In this document: positions 23,206-32,892 of the stretch, piece after piece
Layout: every line of letters begins with the position of its first letter
Numbering within the stretch: position 1 is the first letter of the stretch
Assembly (NCBI GenBank): GCA_900208305.1
Contig: OAPG01000004.1
Span: 744,001-808,000 of the forward strand
Origin: Melanopsichium pennsylvanicum
Taxonomy: Eukaryota; Basidiomycota; Ustilaginomycetes; Ustilaginales
DNA: 64,000 bases
Reading direction: 5' to 3'
The notes under the pieces: model-generated
Seen by the model: the letters and a program-made list of their open reading frames with translations, nothing else
Database searches by the model: none
Told to the model about the DNA's origin: nothing
Translations under genes and position numbers: made by a program

Positions 23206-24061
23206 ATGACACGATCAGCACAACTCTTGCTGGCATGCTTAGCATACATCTATTTTCAAAGCTTGACCTTGGTCAGCGCAGGTCGTCAGCGATATGCGGT
23301 GCTCAAGGAAGGAGATGAACCGATGCTACAAGGAACTTGGTCTTCGGGCTCGGGCAAAGTCGTCACCGGATCAGTAAGTGATTTTGTCGCTCACATCTCT
23401 GGGCAATGCTCCAAACAACAAGTTTTGGAAAGAAGAAAGTATTGACACAGTTTTGCGCACATTGTTGATCGTGAACAACAGGGTTTCTTCAATCCTCGCA
23501 CAAGATCTTTCATCGCTCCAACTGTGCCTGGACAGGCATATAGTTTTACTCGCGATGGTTACTGGGAGCTTGCTAAATATCGAGTAACTCCTAATCGTAA
23601 GTATCCAGCTCGGCCTGCACTCTGACCTTCTTCGCTTGTCTTTCATTTTCACCGGTTTATGCTCGTATTGACAAACCACTGTTGCGATACACCTATTTTT
23701 GGTCTGCTTGCTCCCAATAGCGAGAAAGCCGGAATGCATTACCTCGCAACTTATCTGGCAACACGGAACTTATTTCCTCCACAGCAATGGAACACTTCAG
23801 CTCTACCCCATCACTCGCGAAGGTGCTCAACTTCTCACTTCTTCGTGTTCCGGCGCATCTCTACCCGAGGAAATGTACGATGTAGCCGAAGAGTACACCA
23901 TGGTCGATACTTGGGTCGATTTGCATCACGGCCTTACTAGCGCAGCATTGAGATTAACAGACGCTTGGGGTAATAGATCGCCAAGTTTGTGGAAAATTTA
24001 CGATCCACCAATGATGCTCCCAACCGAACCACTCTACCTAGAATACATCGGCATCCCCTAA
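23206..24061 (+). CDS. ROT1: ROT1, ER chaperone for cell-wall beta-1,6-glucan
   Basis: Three exons (23206-23373, 23482-23596, 23721-24061) encode 207 residues; the introns have GTAAGT donors and CAG and TAG acceptors. An N-terminal signal (about residues 1-25) is followed by the Rot1 core: LQGTWSSGSGKVVTGSGFFNP across the first splice, then YSFTRDGYWELAKY, WQHGTYFLHSNGTL and, near the end, a proline-rich MMLPTEPLYLEY. In yeast Rot1 is an essential ER protein that supports folding, and its loss lowers beta-1,6-glucan and affects Kre6. Here it sits between two KRE6-type genes. The spliced frame restores the whole family pattern, so I trust the exons. Confidence 0.88.
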
Positions 24062-24639
24062 GAACGTTACACCCACTCAGTCGAATCACTCAGTCATTTG
24101 CAATATGGACCATCAACCTTTTCATTCCATCACCCCTCAGCTTCTCTGCACACTTCATGTTCTATATCAATCCAGCCACAAGGTCGACCATCCTCGTTGT
24201 GAAAATGAGAGGTCACATATGCCTTCCTTGATTGGGACGAAGACTACGGGGTAGAGCATAGAGCACCAGCGACTTTGCTCCACACGTTGATCTGTCTCAG
24301 AGCTCAGTCCTATCCTGAATTGAACGAGCGCATTTCTCCGAAGATTGTCTTGGACATTGCAGAGCGGATCCGCTCCGCACGACGATGCGATGCGTGCGAG
24401 GAAAGGAAATTTATTCTAATAGTACAAGAAAAGGAAAATTCGAGAAAGCATCAGGAAAGAAAGCGAACGTTTATATGCAGATGCTCATGAGGTGAAGTCC
24501 GTAAGTGCGACAAGAGACAGTGTAGGCGCTTCTGGACGTTGTGCTGCCCATCCCATGCATCGCCTTGGGCTTATTTAGGCTAGTCGTAAACGCTAAGTTC
24601 TACACTATCTAGCGTGTCAAAGGGTGAATAAGAATGAGC
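24062..24639. other. Convergent 3' region, ROT1 / KRE6 copy 2
   Basis: The 3' ends of two convergent genes share this 0.6-kb stretch. No gene or notable repeat is seen. Confidence 0.6.
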
Positions 24640-26364
24640 CTAGCAACCTTCCAGCTCGTTCTTGGGCCACTGGTATGTGTCCCTTGGGAACTGTGTAAGA
24701 TTGTTGTTGTAGTACAGCTCGGAGTGACTTGCGATAAAGCTGGCCGTGGGGTGATCCGCAGGGTCGCAGGTGATGAGATCAGTCTGGCCGTCTTTCTGGT
24801 ACACCCTCACATAGTCGATAGCCATGAAAGCGGGGAAGGTGATACCACCAGTGCCAAAGTTGACAGGCTGGAAACCGTTCGAGATGGCCAAGTTCATTAC
24901 GATGGCCATTGGCTCGACCGGGATGATACGTTGACCAATGTCGAGGTTCTTGCGAGCGGGGAACGCCTTAGGATTGACGGTCCAAGTAGGCTTTCCGTCG
25001 ACGTACCAAGTCATGCTTCCGCTGCCATCGTAGTTGAAGTCGGGGCTGTATTCGACACCGTACTTGACATACTCATTGTCGGTGAGGTTGAAGCCACTGT
25101 CGGGCACACGTGTGACGGATGAGACAGCCTCTTGAATCTGACCACCAGTGTAAGTGTTGAATTCGGTAAGCGTGTCATCGTAGATGGTGGCATCGGCAGA
25201 TGTGTTGCCCCATCCGTAGGCATCATCGAAAGGGGCGACCTGGAGGGACTGAGACGCGTACGAGTGGCTGGCACCATTCTTTGACTGAACTTGCACTTCG
25301 AAAATATCGATTTCCGGAGCGGATCGACCGACATTGTTGTTGGGTCCAGGATGGTCCTGGCCGGCGCAGGTGCAAGAAGAGTATCGCATCCCGGGCAAAT
25401 AAGAAAGGATACCGTTGTATGCATAAGTTCCAGAAGAGTGAGTTGCGAGGTAGGGACCAGAGCCATTGACATACGTCTGGTTTGGCAAGATTCCAGTATC
25501 ACACGAATTGTACGAGTAAGGCCAGATTCCCTCAGTAGAACCAAGGTAGCCAGGGCGCCCCAGGTTGCCCATGAGCCACACGGCAGGCCAGTAACCACTG
25601 CTGCTGGGCGTACCGGGCAACTTGACGCTGAACTCAATGTATCCACCTTGGAAGCAAAATTTGTTCCAAGATTGGACCATACCCGAGCGAAAATTTTTGT
25701 TGTGCGTCGTGTGCTCTTCGAGTGCAATGACCATGGCTCCGTTAGTGGTGTTGACGGCTTCGGGAGAATACCATTCATAATCGCCAGTACCAGAGTACCA
25801 AAGATCGACAGCCTCCCAGTATGGGTCGTCACCAGGCCAGAAGGTCCTTCCTTCGACCTCGAACTCGTCACTAAAGACGATGTGGTAAGACGACTGATCA
25901 TAGCTACTGGTCCACTTCAGTGCGCTCTCTGGGGTGTCGGCATCGACGAGCGTAGCAATGGGAAGAGCGGGGACCTGTCCCGATCCGTTTGTACCACCAA
26001 TACCATAGGCGCCCTTGGTGTCATTGTCATACATGTCTTTGACCTTGATAAGCACTGGGTAACCGAGGAAGAGCATGAGTAGGCCGAGAGCGAGAAGTGT
26101 GAGGGTGAGAATGTTGAGGAAGCCACGCAAGTTCCAGCTGTGAGAAGACTTGTCCCATTTTGTGTCGATAGAGTGGAGATAATCATCCTCATCTTCTGTC
26201 ATGGCGTTCTGGGCGAGCTGGTACTTTGCTGCAGCAGAAGACGAATTGGCGCGATTGGAGAGGAGGGCATCGTGCTGATAAGAAGTGCCGCCGCCAATGC
26301 TGGTGGATGAGCTGGAGGGCGGGCTGTGTGCGGAGGAGGTGCCTGCGCCGTACGGTCTTGACAT
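24640..26364 (-). CDS. KRE6: KRE6/SKN1-family GH16 beta-glucan synthesis protein, copy 2
   Basis: The 574-residue intron-free protein has the same plan as copy 1: a serine-rich cytosolic tail with an acidic patch (about 56-61), a membrane span at about 81-105, and a luminal GH16 domain with catalytic signature E351-I-D353-I-F-E356. Several N-glycosylation sequons (such as NQTY and NGSG) are visible in the luminal part. Catalytic residues fall at identical numbers in the two copies, and long blocks match almost exactly, so they are paralogues. Which corresponds to yeast KRE6 and which to SKN1 cannot be decided; the fungal duplications may be independent. Confidence 0.95.
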   Translation of the reverse strand: MSRPYGAGTSSAHSPPSSSSTSIGGGTSYQHDALLSNRANSSSAAAKYQLAQNAMTEDEDDYLHSIDTKWDKSSHSWNLRGFLNILTLTLLALGLLMLFLGYPVLIKVKDMYDNDTKGAYGIGGTNGSGQVPALPIATLVDADTPESALKWTSSYDQSSYHIVFSDEFEVEGRTFWPGDDPYWEAVDLWYSGTGDYEWYSPEAVNTTNGAMVIALEEHTTHNKNFRSGMVQSWNKFCFQGGYIEFSVKLPGTPSSSGYWPAVWLMGNLGRPGYLGSTEGIWPYSYNSCDTGILPNQTYVNGSGPYLATHSSGTYAYNGILSYLPGMRYSSCTCAGQDHPGPNNNVGRSAPEIDIFEVQVQSKNGASHSYASQSLQVAPFDDAYGWGNTSADATIYDDTLTEFNTYTGGQIQEAVSSVTRVPDSGFNLTDNEYVKYGVEYSPDFNYDGSGSMTWYVDGKPTWTVNPKAFPARKNLDIGQRIIPVEPMAIVMNLAISNGFQPVNFGTGGITFPAFMAIDYVRVYQKDGQTDLITCDPADHPTASFIASHSELYYNNNLTQFPRDTYQWPKNELEGC

Positions 26365-28789
26365 TGTGACGAGTCTTGATTACTCAATGACCTAACAAAT
26401 CGAGCTAAGTGAAGATACACGAAGATATGGCGAGCCGCTACAAAGGAGAAGGCGGACCCTGGTCTTGAATGCGGAGGTTTCTAGTCCAGGGTTGGTGGTC
26501 TAAAAGGGAATCTGATAATCCGCGCGGGCTTGAGAGAGATGTATGTGGTTTGTGATGGGGATAAGGAAAGCGTAGAAAGGAACGAGAGGGTCCTGGATGG
26601 AAGGAGGGTAAGGCTAGGTACGTGTGCGAGTCAAAGCGAGTGTGGCTGTATATTGCGTTGTACGCTTGAGTGTGAGCTCGAGATGCGTGTGCTGTGCTAC
26701 CGACTGCCAACAGAATGGCAAGATCAGTGCCGGAACAACACACCGAAGACGCGCACTGAATTTTGGATCAAGGGGATTGATGGCTTGAAAGATTGTGTGA
26801 CGATCAGAGGGGTTGTGTACAGTAAATTACAGAGCACACCAAGCACAAACGATTAGGGGAATGAGATGCAGAATTTATTCTTCTCAAAGACTGTCACGGC
26901 ACAATTGGCCGCATGGAAAACCAAAAACGGTTTGAATCGGCGAGGGAATGCCGCGAAAGAGGTGGAAAAACAGAGGCCAGACAGGCAGGTCGCCGCGGCG
27001 TCAGACCAGCGGTTGCACAGACCTTCGGACCAGCGTGCATCAATCTGCAAAAGCCCGTCCGTGGTCTTGATCATCAACCTCGGCTTGCCAAAATCACCCA
27101 CGTTAATGCACTCTTCCATTCTGGTTTGCTTCATTTTATCATTATAGGCTCTTTATGCTAGTGAGATCGTATGTGCTCGCCATAGGAAAGCTTACATGCG
27201 TATGTTGTGTTGGTGGTTGCACGATCATCAGTGGATCGAAGGCTAGGACTAGCGTCGCACGAGCGTTGCACGAGCGTCAATTTCGATGGCACGATGCAGC
27301 CACAAGCCAGGGTTGGCACAGGCAATTCAGCTCGCCAAATGCATCTTTTTAGCAACAACATGCATCACGCCTACGATGGCCTTTTCGCATTCTCTAAAAA
27401 CTTTTCATTTTCCAGCTTTGTATCACCGTGCTATTCCTTACCTCTGGTAGTGTCGATATCAATAATACACCAGATACCGATAGAGACAGCCTCCCAGCGC
27501 AAGATGGTTGCTAATTTACCTCAAAGAATAGAGTTCACAGCAATCAGAGCCCTGAATGAGGCTCGATCGAAAACAACAAAAAGATAATGGGGAGAAAGGG
27601 GTTTGATTTCGTTCAGCACAGCCGAGGACGATCCAGACACACACGCAAAAAGGGCTTGAACACCGCAGGCCGGCTTCTCAGCAGAGGTTTAGTAAGCTCC
27701 AAATTCTGACCAGGCAACTCAGCTGCGTAAAATTACTTCGATCGTCCAGATACATTTGAACCTTCGCACAGTTCGAAGCGCCTCTGTGCTGTGTTGTCTG
27801 ATTTTCAAACGCGAGGAGAAGATTGAAGGTCGAAAACCCTTTGATTTCGAGTCTGTTTACCGCCGGAAGACAAAATCACAATTTGTATTTTAAATAGTGC
27901 GTCTTAAGAGATGATATTAAGCAGGATGCGTTCGCGGCTTCAAACCACTACAATTTTTTCGCGCGGGTCCGCCGCCAGCAGAAGGACAAGAAGATTGACA
28001 CTCGATTCGTGCAAGCAGCGAGATTTAGCTGAATCGATGGCCATGCAACATCAAAACACAGAGCAGGATTTCGCGTGCGGCTTCGGCATAAAATCATTTC
28101 TGCTTGTCGTGGCCTCAATCAAAATTGAGCCTTTCTCTGCTTCTTGCAGCGCCGGCAAACCACAGTATGCTGCTGCGGATGGCTGGGCGACGGAGCCTCT
28201 AACGCTAGACAGTGTCGAACAAGCTTTCTCCTTCATAATGCGGTACGTTGCTCTCGAACTCGAGGAACAAGGCGGAGTGTAGCACCTAGTCTTGAGACAT
28301 GGTCCCAACGACAGTAACGAAGCAGTCGGATTCCTGAAGTCTTTTTGGGAATCACCGAGATCGTTCGATTCAACCTTCAAATGAACTTGAAGCCGTTTGC
28401 GTGGTTGCCATCATGTGATTTGGGAAGGCTGCAGCCCGAGGCGTGGTAATGTTAATTCGACAATTCCGAATTTGAAGGATGTTCTTTGACTCACGCTGAA
28501 TCATCCATCACACTTTCAGAATCGCAACACTTTTCCGAACTCGGTTTTGAGACGGCAGATGGCTAGCCGGACCTTGTTCTGCACCTGCTCTATCAACCGA
28601 GACGGACATCAGCTGTGCGTTGCGCTCGACAGCTACTGCCGCTCTTCTCAATCATCAAACATACTTCCACTAGCACAGTCGCTCTAGCACAGTCGCTGTA
28701 GCTCGATTTTGCACAACCCAAGAGCAGCCTTTTGAAACAAGAGCTTCAGCGAAGGCGAGGGAAATACATGATGCTGGGAGCTAGTAGCA
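26365..28789. other. 2.4-kb intergenic region upstream of KRE6 copy 2
   Basis: No convincing gene. Open frames of up to about 126 codons have random-looking composition. One TACAGTAA is at 26818. The left part should hold the KRE6 copy 2 promoter, and the right part the TOF1 3' region. Confidence 0.5.
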
Positions 28790-31700
28790 TCAATCATCGT
28801 CTTCGTCTTCATCATCGAGAATCGCCAACCTGCGTCTCTTCACCAGCTTACCGCTGCTAGTGTCCGCATGAACGCTTTCCTGCGAAGGCAAGGCTAGGAT
28901 GTCATCCTCGTATTCATCGCTATCCGCAAAAAAAAGCCGTTTGGAGTCGACGCGGCGGATGATTCGATCGCTAGCATACTCGAGAGGCTGCTGCATCTGT
29001 GTCTGAGTCTCCTTCTTCTTTGTACGCTGTTTGGCGACACGTAGCGCTTCAAGAGCGCTCAGCTTGCCATCTTCCTCGTCCAGCTCGTGGTTGTCAGCCA
29101 TCTCGCTCGTGGGAGGAGTGTCTTCGTCAACCATATCGTCATCCTCATCGACAGCATCATCGTTGCTCGAGTCAGCCTCATCGTCCCGCTGTGGAGCACC
29201 TTCGTTGTCGATAGCGAACGCAAACTCTTCATCGCTATCATAGATAAAGTCTTTCTGCGTCCTTCGCATCTGCTTCTTTGGACCTCGCGATCCGGTTGGT
29301 TTCGAGATCCTTTTCTTAACGCTGCTACGAAGAAGGCCTCCATCCGCAGCTATTTGATCGTCGTTGACGACATGGTGCGCACGAGCCCGGTCAAAATAGT
29401 CTGCATCCTCGTCAGAGTCGCTCAACTCGCCGCTCCAGCCATCTGGCAGGTCAGCTGCATTCAGCAAACCACCTTCTCCAGCTGCGCCCGACTCGCGTGG
29501 CTTGCGTACGCGCATGACCAGTGCGGTAAGCTCTCGCCCGTGCGTGTCAATAGGCTCGCGGATAAAGCGTTCCATGGTCTCGACCTTCTCATTCAGATGT
29601 GCCGGCAAGATCTCCCTGGGAACGCTCCAGCGCCAGTGCACCAGCTCGTTATCGTTTGCCTCAAGTCCAACGAGGCGGCATAGCAGCTTGAGCTCCGGAA
29701 GCAAAGACGCATCCAAGCGAAGCTCGTCATTGCTGTGGTATGCCAACTCGTACGGCTGGAAGCGCTCGACGACCGATTCGTTCTGCTTCTCCAACTCGCC
29801 AAGCAAGGCAGCTTCATCTCCACCCTCGGCCTGACGCTGGGCCTCTTCCTCCTCATGTCGCACCACCAGCTCGGTTCGCATCGCACTCGCCATCTCCAGC
29901 GCAGACTTGACCCACAGTACAGCCTGCATCTTCTCCTTCTTCAACAACAGACCCACTGCAACACCGATCTCCTCCCCCTTTGTCATGCCCGGTCGTACAG
30001 CGATCTCGGCTGGCATCCTTGGCGGCTTGGGTGGACGCGGCGGCTTCTTGCCCGTATCGTAGATCGACTGCTCTTCGGGAGACAGTCTGCTGAATTTACG
30101 AAGAATGTAGTCCATGAGCTTCTTCAGGTTCGGCGCCGCCGTGGGTGCACGCGTTTCAAGGACCCGGATGCCATCGCCGCTCAGCACTGTTCGCAATGCT
30201 GCACGATGACCACCCAGGAAGAATTGTCTGTAGTCGTTGGCCTTGACGGCGATCCTGTGCATGACTGTGACGAGCTTGTTGAGCTGTCCCTCCGTATCCG
30301 TGTAGTCCTGCCAACGTGCTAAGTAATCAATGCAAGCCTTTGCGAGCTGCTTCGTAGCAAGTTTGCGCTGGAAATCATCAAACTTGAATCTGCGTTCGTC
30401 TCGTGTCCCTTGAAGTTGCTCCTGGATCTGTCGTGCTTCATCTTGAGTTGCGTCGAGATCGCCATCTTGACGAGAACGACGAACATGCTTCTTAGCTTGA
30501 ACGTACATGTGGTCGCGATTGGATGCGTAGCGTTCAAGCATCTTGGGCATGACGTAGGCAAATGTCAGGAGGGTATCGAGAAATGCAAAGCTCTGGGTGG
30601 TGTAGCAGTGCACAACGGCGTGGCAGGCGTCGAGCGTCTCGCTCATATAGTAAAACTCAGCCTGGAGACCTTCAGCGACGTCTCGCTCTGCTTCCTTTTT
30701 GCTACTCGCCAGCTCGTCGACAAGGCGAAGCAACGCGATCCAGAGCTGGACTGAAGCGACGAATTCGAGCCAATTTTTGGATTCGTGCGCCTGCATCGTG
30801 CGGATGAGCACCATCTTGAATGCCCATGGCTCCAACCACTGGCCGACCAGTTCAAAAGGCCATTCTTCCTCGGTCTCTTCAAGTCGCTCTTCCGGCTGCC
30901 GCATGAGGACCTCTTGCTGCTGTGGTTCGAGAAGATTTGCCGTCGCCTGTGTTGGGGCAAGCTCGGTCACTGCTGCTGTTGCACGGGCTTTTCGACGTGC
31001 GGCAGCCGCAGCACGGCGCGAGAGAAAGTACTCGAGGAAGTACGCTCCCAACTGCATGATTCGGATTCGCGCGACATCCAAATTGCCGAGCTTTTCTCTT
31101 TCCGAACGGATATCCTTGATGATCGACTTTGCCAGAGGCTCAAAGCCAGCTTGAACAAAGGTGTCGGCCCAATCTTGCAAGACGACAGCCGCCTCTGCTG
31201 TCCAGTCGGACTTGAGCTTGGGCGCGCCCATCTCCTGAGCATTCTTTCGTCGCCGAGCACGTCGCTTTCCCTTGTGCATTGCTTCGTCGGCAAGTCGGGC
31301 GACCGACTTGACCAAGGCAGCCTGATTTCGAGCGACGCGTCGTTCGCCGTCGGGCCCAACAAAGTTGATCGTGGTGCCGAAGCGCGAGTGACGGGTGGGC
31401 AGCTTTCCTGAGTTCGAGGCTCGCTTCATCTTGGCCTCTGTTGCGAGACTTTCCGCAAGTGCAGAGCTGGGTCTCGATGTGCTTGCGAGCATTCTTGAGG
31501 ATCCTGCGGCGCGGCTCGTGCCCGCGACCGTAGATGTATCGCCAGCGATAGTGGTGGAGGAATAGTGATCAGAACATGCTCCAGCGATCTCCTTCACCTT
31601 CGTACCAACAAAGATGTGAAAAATGCACTCGGACGCGACGGCATTCCACGCATTGAAAAGGGGCGTCTCGGCGCTGCTTGCCAGCATGAGTAGCGTATCG

Positions 31701-32521
31701 AGGATGTGATGCTTTTTCATGGCTTGGACCAGTTTGCTTTGTAGATTGGCGTTCGAAAGTTGAGCTACACTGCCGAGACTGGTGACCACTGGATCGCGGA
31801 TGGCAAGCAGATTTCGAAAGAGGTGCAGGCACATGCCAATTATGCCGATAACGAGACTCGAGCGCTGGTGCTGCTTTGTGGCAAGATTGGGTAGCAAAAG
31901 GTAGCGCATGACGACGCCAAGGACATCGTGCTGCTTGTCGAGAGATTGGGTTCGTAGAATAGCGGATTTGTAGTCGATCAAGTGCTTGTCCAGCTTTGTG
32001 ATCTCGCGCAGCTCGTCCGAATCGAAGCCCTGCTTCTCCTGCTCGCTTACTTCGGACACGCCGTCGAAGGGCCACGTCATGGCTGTGAGCAGATCAGTAC
32101 ACGCCAATGCGATAGCATCACCTTCTTTGCCTTGGCCGGCGCTCTCAAGCAATGCGGGCACGATGAAGTTGTCGAGCACCTCGTTGTCTGCAAAGGCACG
32201 CGCGACCTTCCTTGTCGGATCGTCGTCATCGAGCTTCCAAAGCTTGCGGAGCGATCTCAACGCGCCGAGCGCTCTTGGACCGCGCTTCCAGCAGGAGTGA
32301 ATTTTGTCCTCGTCCTGATTCTCCGTATCCTCGCCATATTCGTATTGGCCGATCTGCATGCAAAGATCCCTCGCCGCATCCCGAATCTCTTCCTTGTCGG
32401 GTGCATTGGCTTCATCGTAGTCATCACTTCCATCGCCATGTTCATCGTCACTGACGTCGGTGACGAAGCCCTCGTCGCCTTCGAGGTCGTCGGAGTAATG
32501 GTCGTACTCTTCAGTCGCCAT
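28790..32521 (-). CDS. TOF1: TOF1/Swi1/Timeless replication fork protection protein
   Basis: The intron-free gene encodes 1243 residues. After an acidic start (residues 1-50) comes the Timeless N-terminal domain, with [19 protein letters not shown] and the helical repeats that follow. Basic stretches (such as [13 protein letters not shown]) and a long helical middle precede an acidic, disordered C-terminal third with FIYDSDEE and [10 protein letters not shown]. In yeast Tof1 forms the fork protection complex with Csm3; it stabilises stalled forks, mediates the replication checkpoint and supports cohesion. I chose the ATG at 32521 because it precedes the conserved acidic start; the frame stays open to 32677 but that leader looks like untranslated sequence. 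A LINE ends 334 bp upstream of this start. Confidence 0.9.
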   Translation of the reverse strand: MATEEYDHYSDDLEGDEGFVTDVSDDEHGDGSDDYDEANAPDKEEIRDAARDLCMQIGQYEYGEDTENQDEDKIHSCWKRGPRALGALRSLRKLWKLDDDDPTRKVARAFADNEVLDNFIVPALLESAGQGKEGDAIALACTDLLTAMTWPFDGVSEVSEQEKQGFDSDELREITKLDKHLIDYKSAILRTQSLDKQHDVLGVVMRYLLLPNLATKQHQRSSLVIGIIGMCLHLFRNLLAIRDPVVTSLGSVAQLSNANLQSKLVQAMKKHHILDTLLMLASSAETPLFNAWNAVASECIFHIFVGTKVKEIAGACSDHYSSTTIAGDTSTVAGTSRAAGSSRMLASTSRPSSALAESLATEAKMKRASNSGKLPTRHSRFGTTINFVGPDGERRVARNQAALVKSVARLADEAMHKGKRRARRRKNAQEMGAPKLKSDWTAEAAVVLQDWADTFVQAGFEPLAKSIIKDIRSEREKLGNLDVARIRIMQLGAYFLEYFLSRRAAAAARRKARATAAVTELAPTQATANLLEPQQQEVLMRQPEERLEETEEEWPFELVGQWLEPWAFKMVLIRTMQAHESKNWLEFVASVQLWIALLRLVDELASSKKEAERDVAEGLQAEFYYMSETLDACHAVVHCYTTQSFAFLDTLLTFAYVMPKMLERYASNRDHMYVQAKKHVRRSRQDGDLDATQDEARQIQEQLQGTRDERRFKFDDFQRKLATKQLAKACIDYLARWQDYTDTEGQLNKLVTVMHRIAVKANDYRQFFLGGHRAALRTVLSGDGIRVLETRAPTAAPNLKKLMDYILRKFSRLSPEEQSIYDTGKKPPRPPKPPRMPAEIAVRPGMTKGEEIGVAVGLLLKKEKMQAVLWVKSALEMASAMRTELVVRHEEEEAQRQAEGGDEAALLGELEKQNESVVERFQPYELAYHSNDELRLDASLLPELKLLCRLVGLEANDNELVHWRWSVPREILPAHLNEKVETMERFIREPIDTHGRELTALVMRVRKPRESGAAGEGGLLNAADLPDGWSGELSDSDEDADYFDRARAHHVVNDDQIAADGGLLRSSVKKRISKPTGSRGPKKQMRRTQKDFIYDSDEEFAFAIDNEGAPQRDDEADSSNDDAVDEDDDMVDEDTPPTSEMADNHELDEEDGKLSALEALRVAKQRTKKKETQTQMQQPLEYASDRIIRRVDSKRLFFADSDEYEDDILALPSQESVHADTSSGKLVKRRRLAILDDEDEDDD

Positions 32522-32853
32522 CTCGGTGAGAGCTGTGTGCCTGGAATGGCTCAGGGCTCGGAGGTTGAGTCCCGTGTCCGTTCTAGTTGACAATGGTGTC
32601 AGATCATGCAAACGGAGTGGGATGCAGAGAGAAAGGGGTCGACAGGATTGCGATTGTGTATGGCAGGCAAGTTTCAAGAAGGGAAAAAGTTAGAATGGAG
32701 GGGACCTTTTGGGTGTCACTGAGCTGCATAGCGAATTCAACACCGACTCAACGCGGCGCGCGACACAAAACGCGTCGCAGATTTTCGAAGAATCAATCTG
32801 TGTGCTTCAGAAAGATCTGACATCGTCAAATTTGGGCTGCATCCGCTGCGCAC

Positions 32854-32854
<1 letters not shown>
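32522..32854. other. Short TOF1 upstream region, bounded by a LINE tail
   Basis: Only 333 bp separate the TOF1 ATG from the retrotransposon tail, so the native TOF1 promoter must lie here or be split by the insertion. Confidence 0.55.
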
Positions 32855-32892
<38 letters not shown>

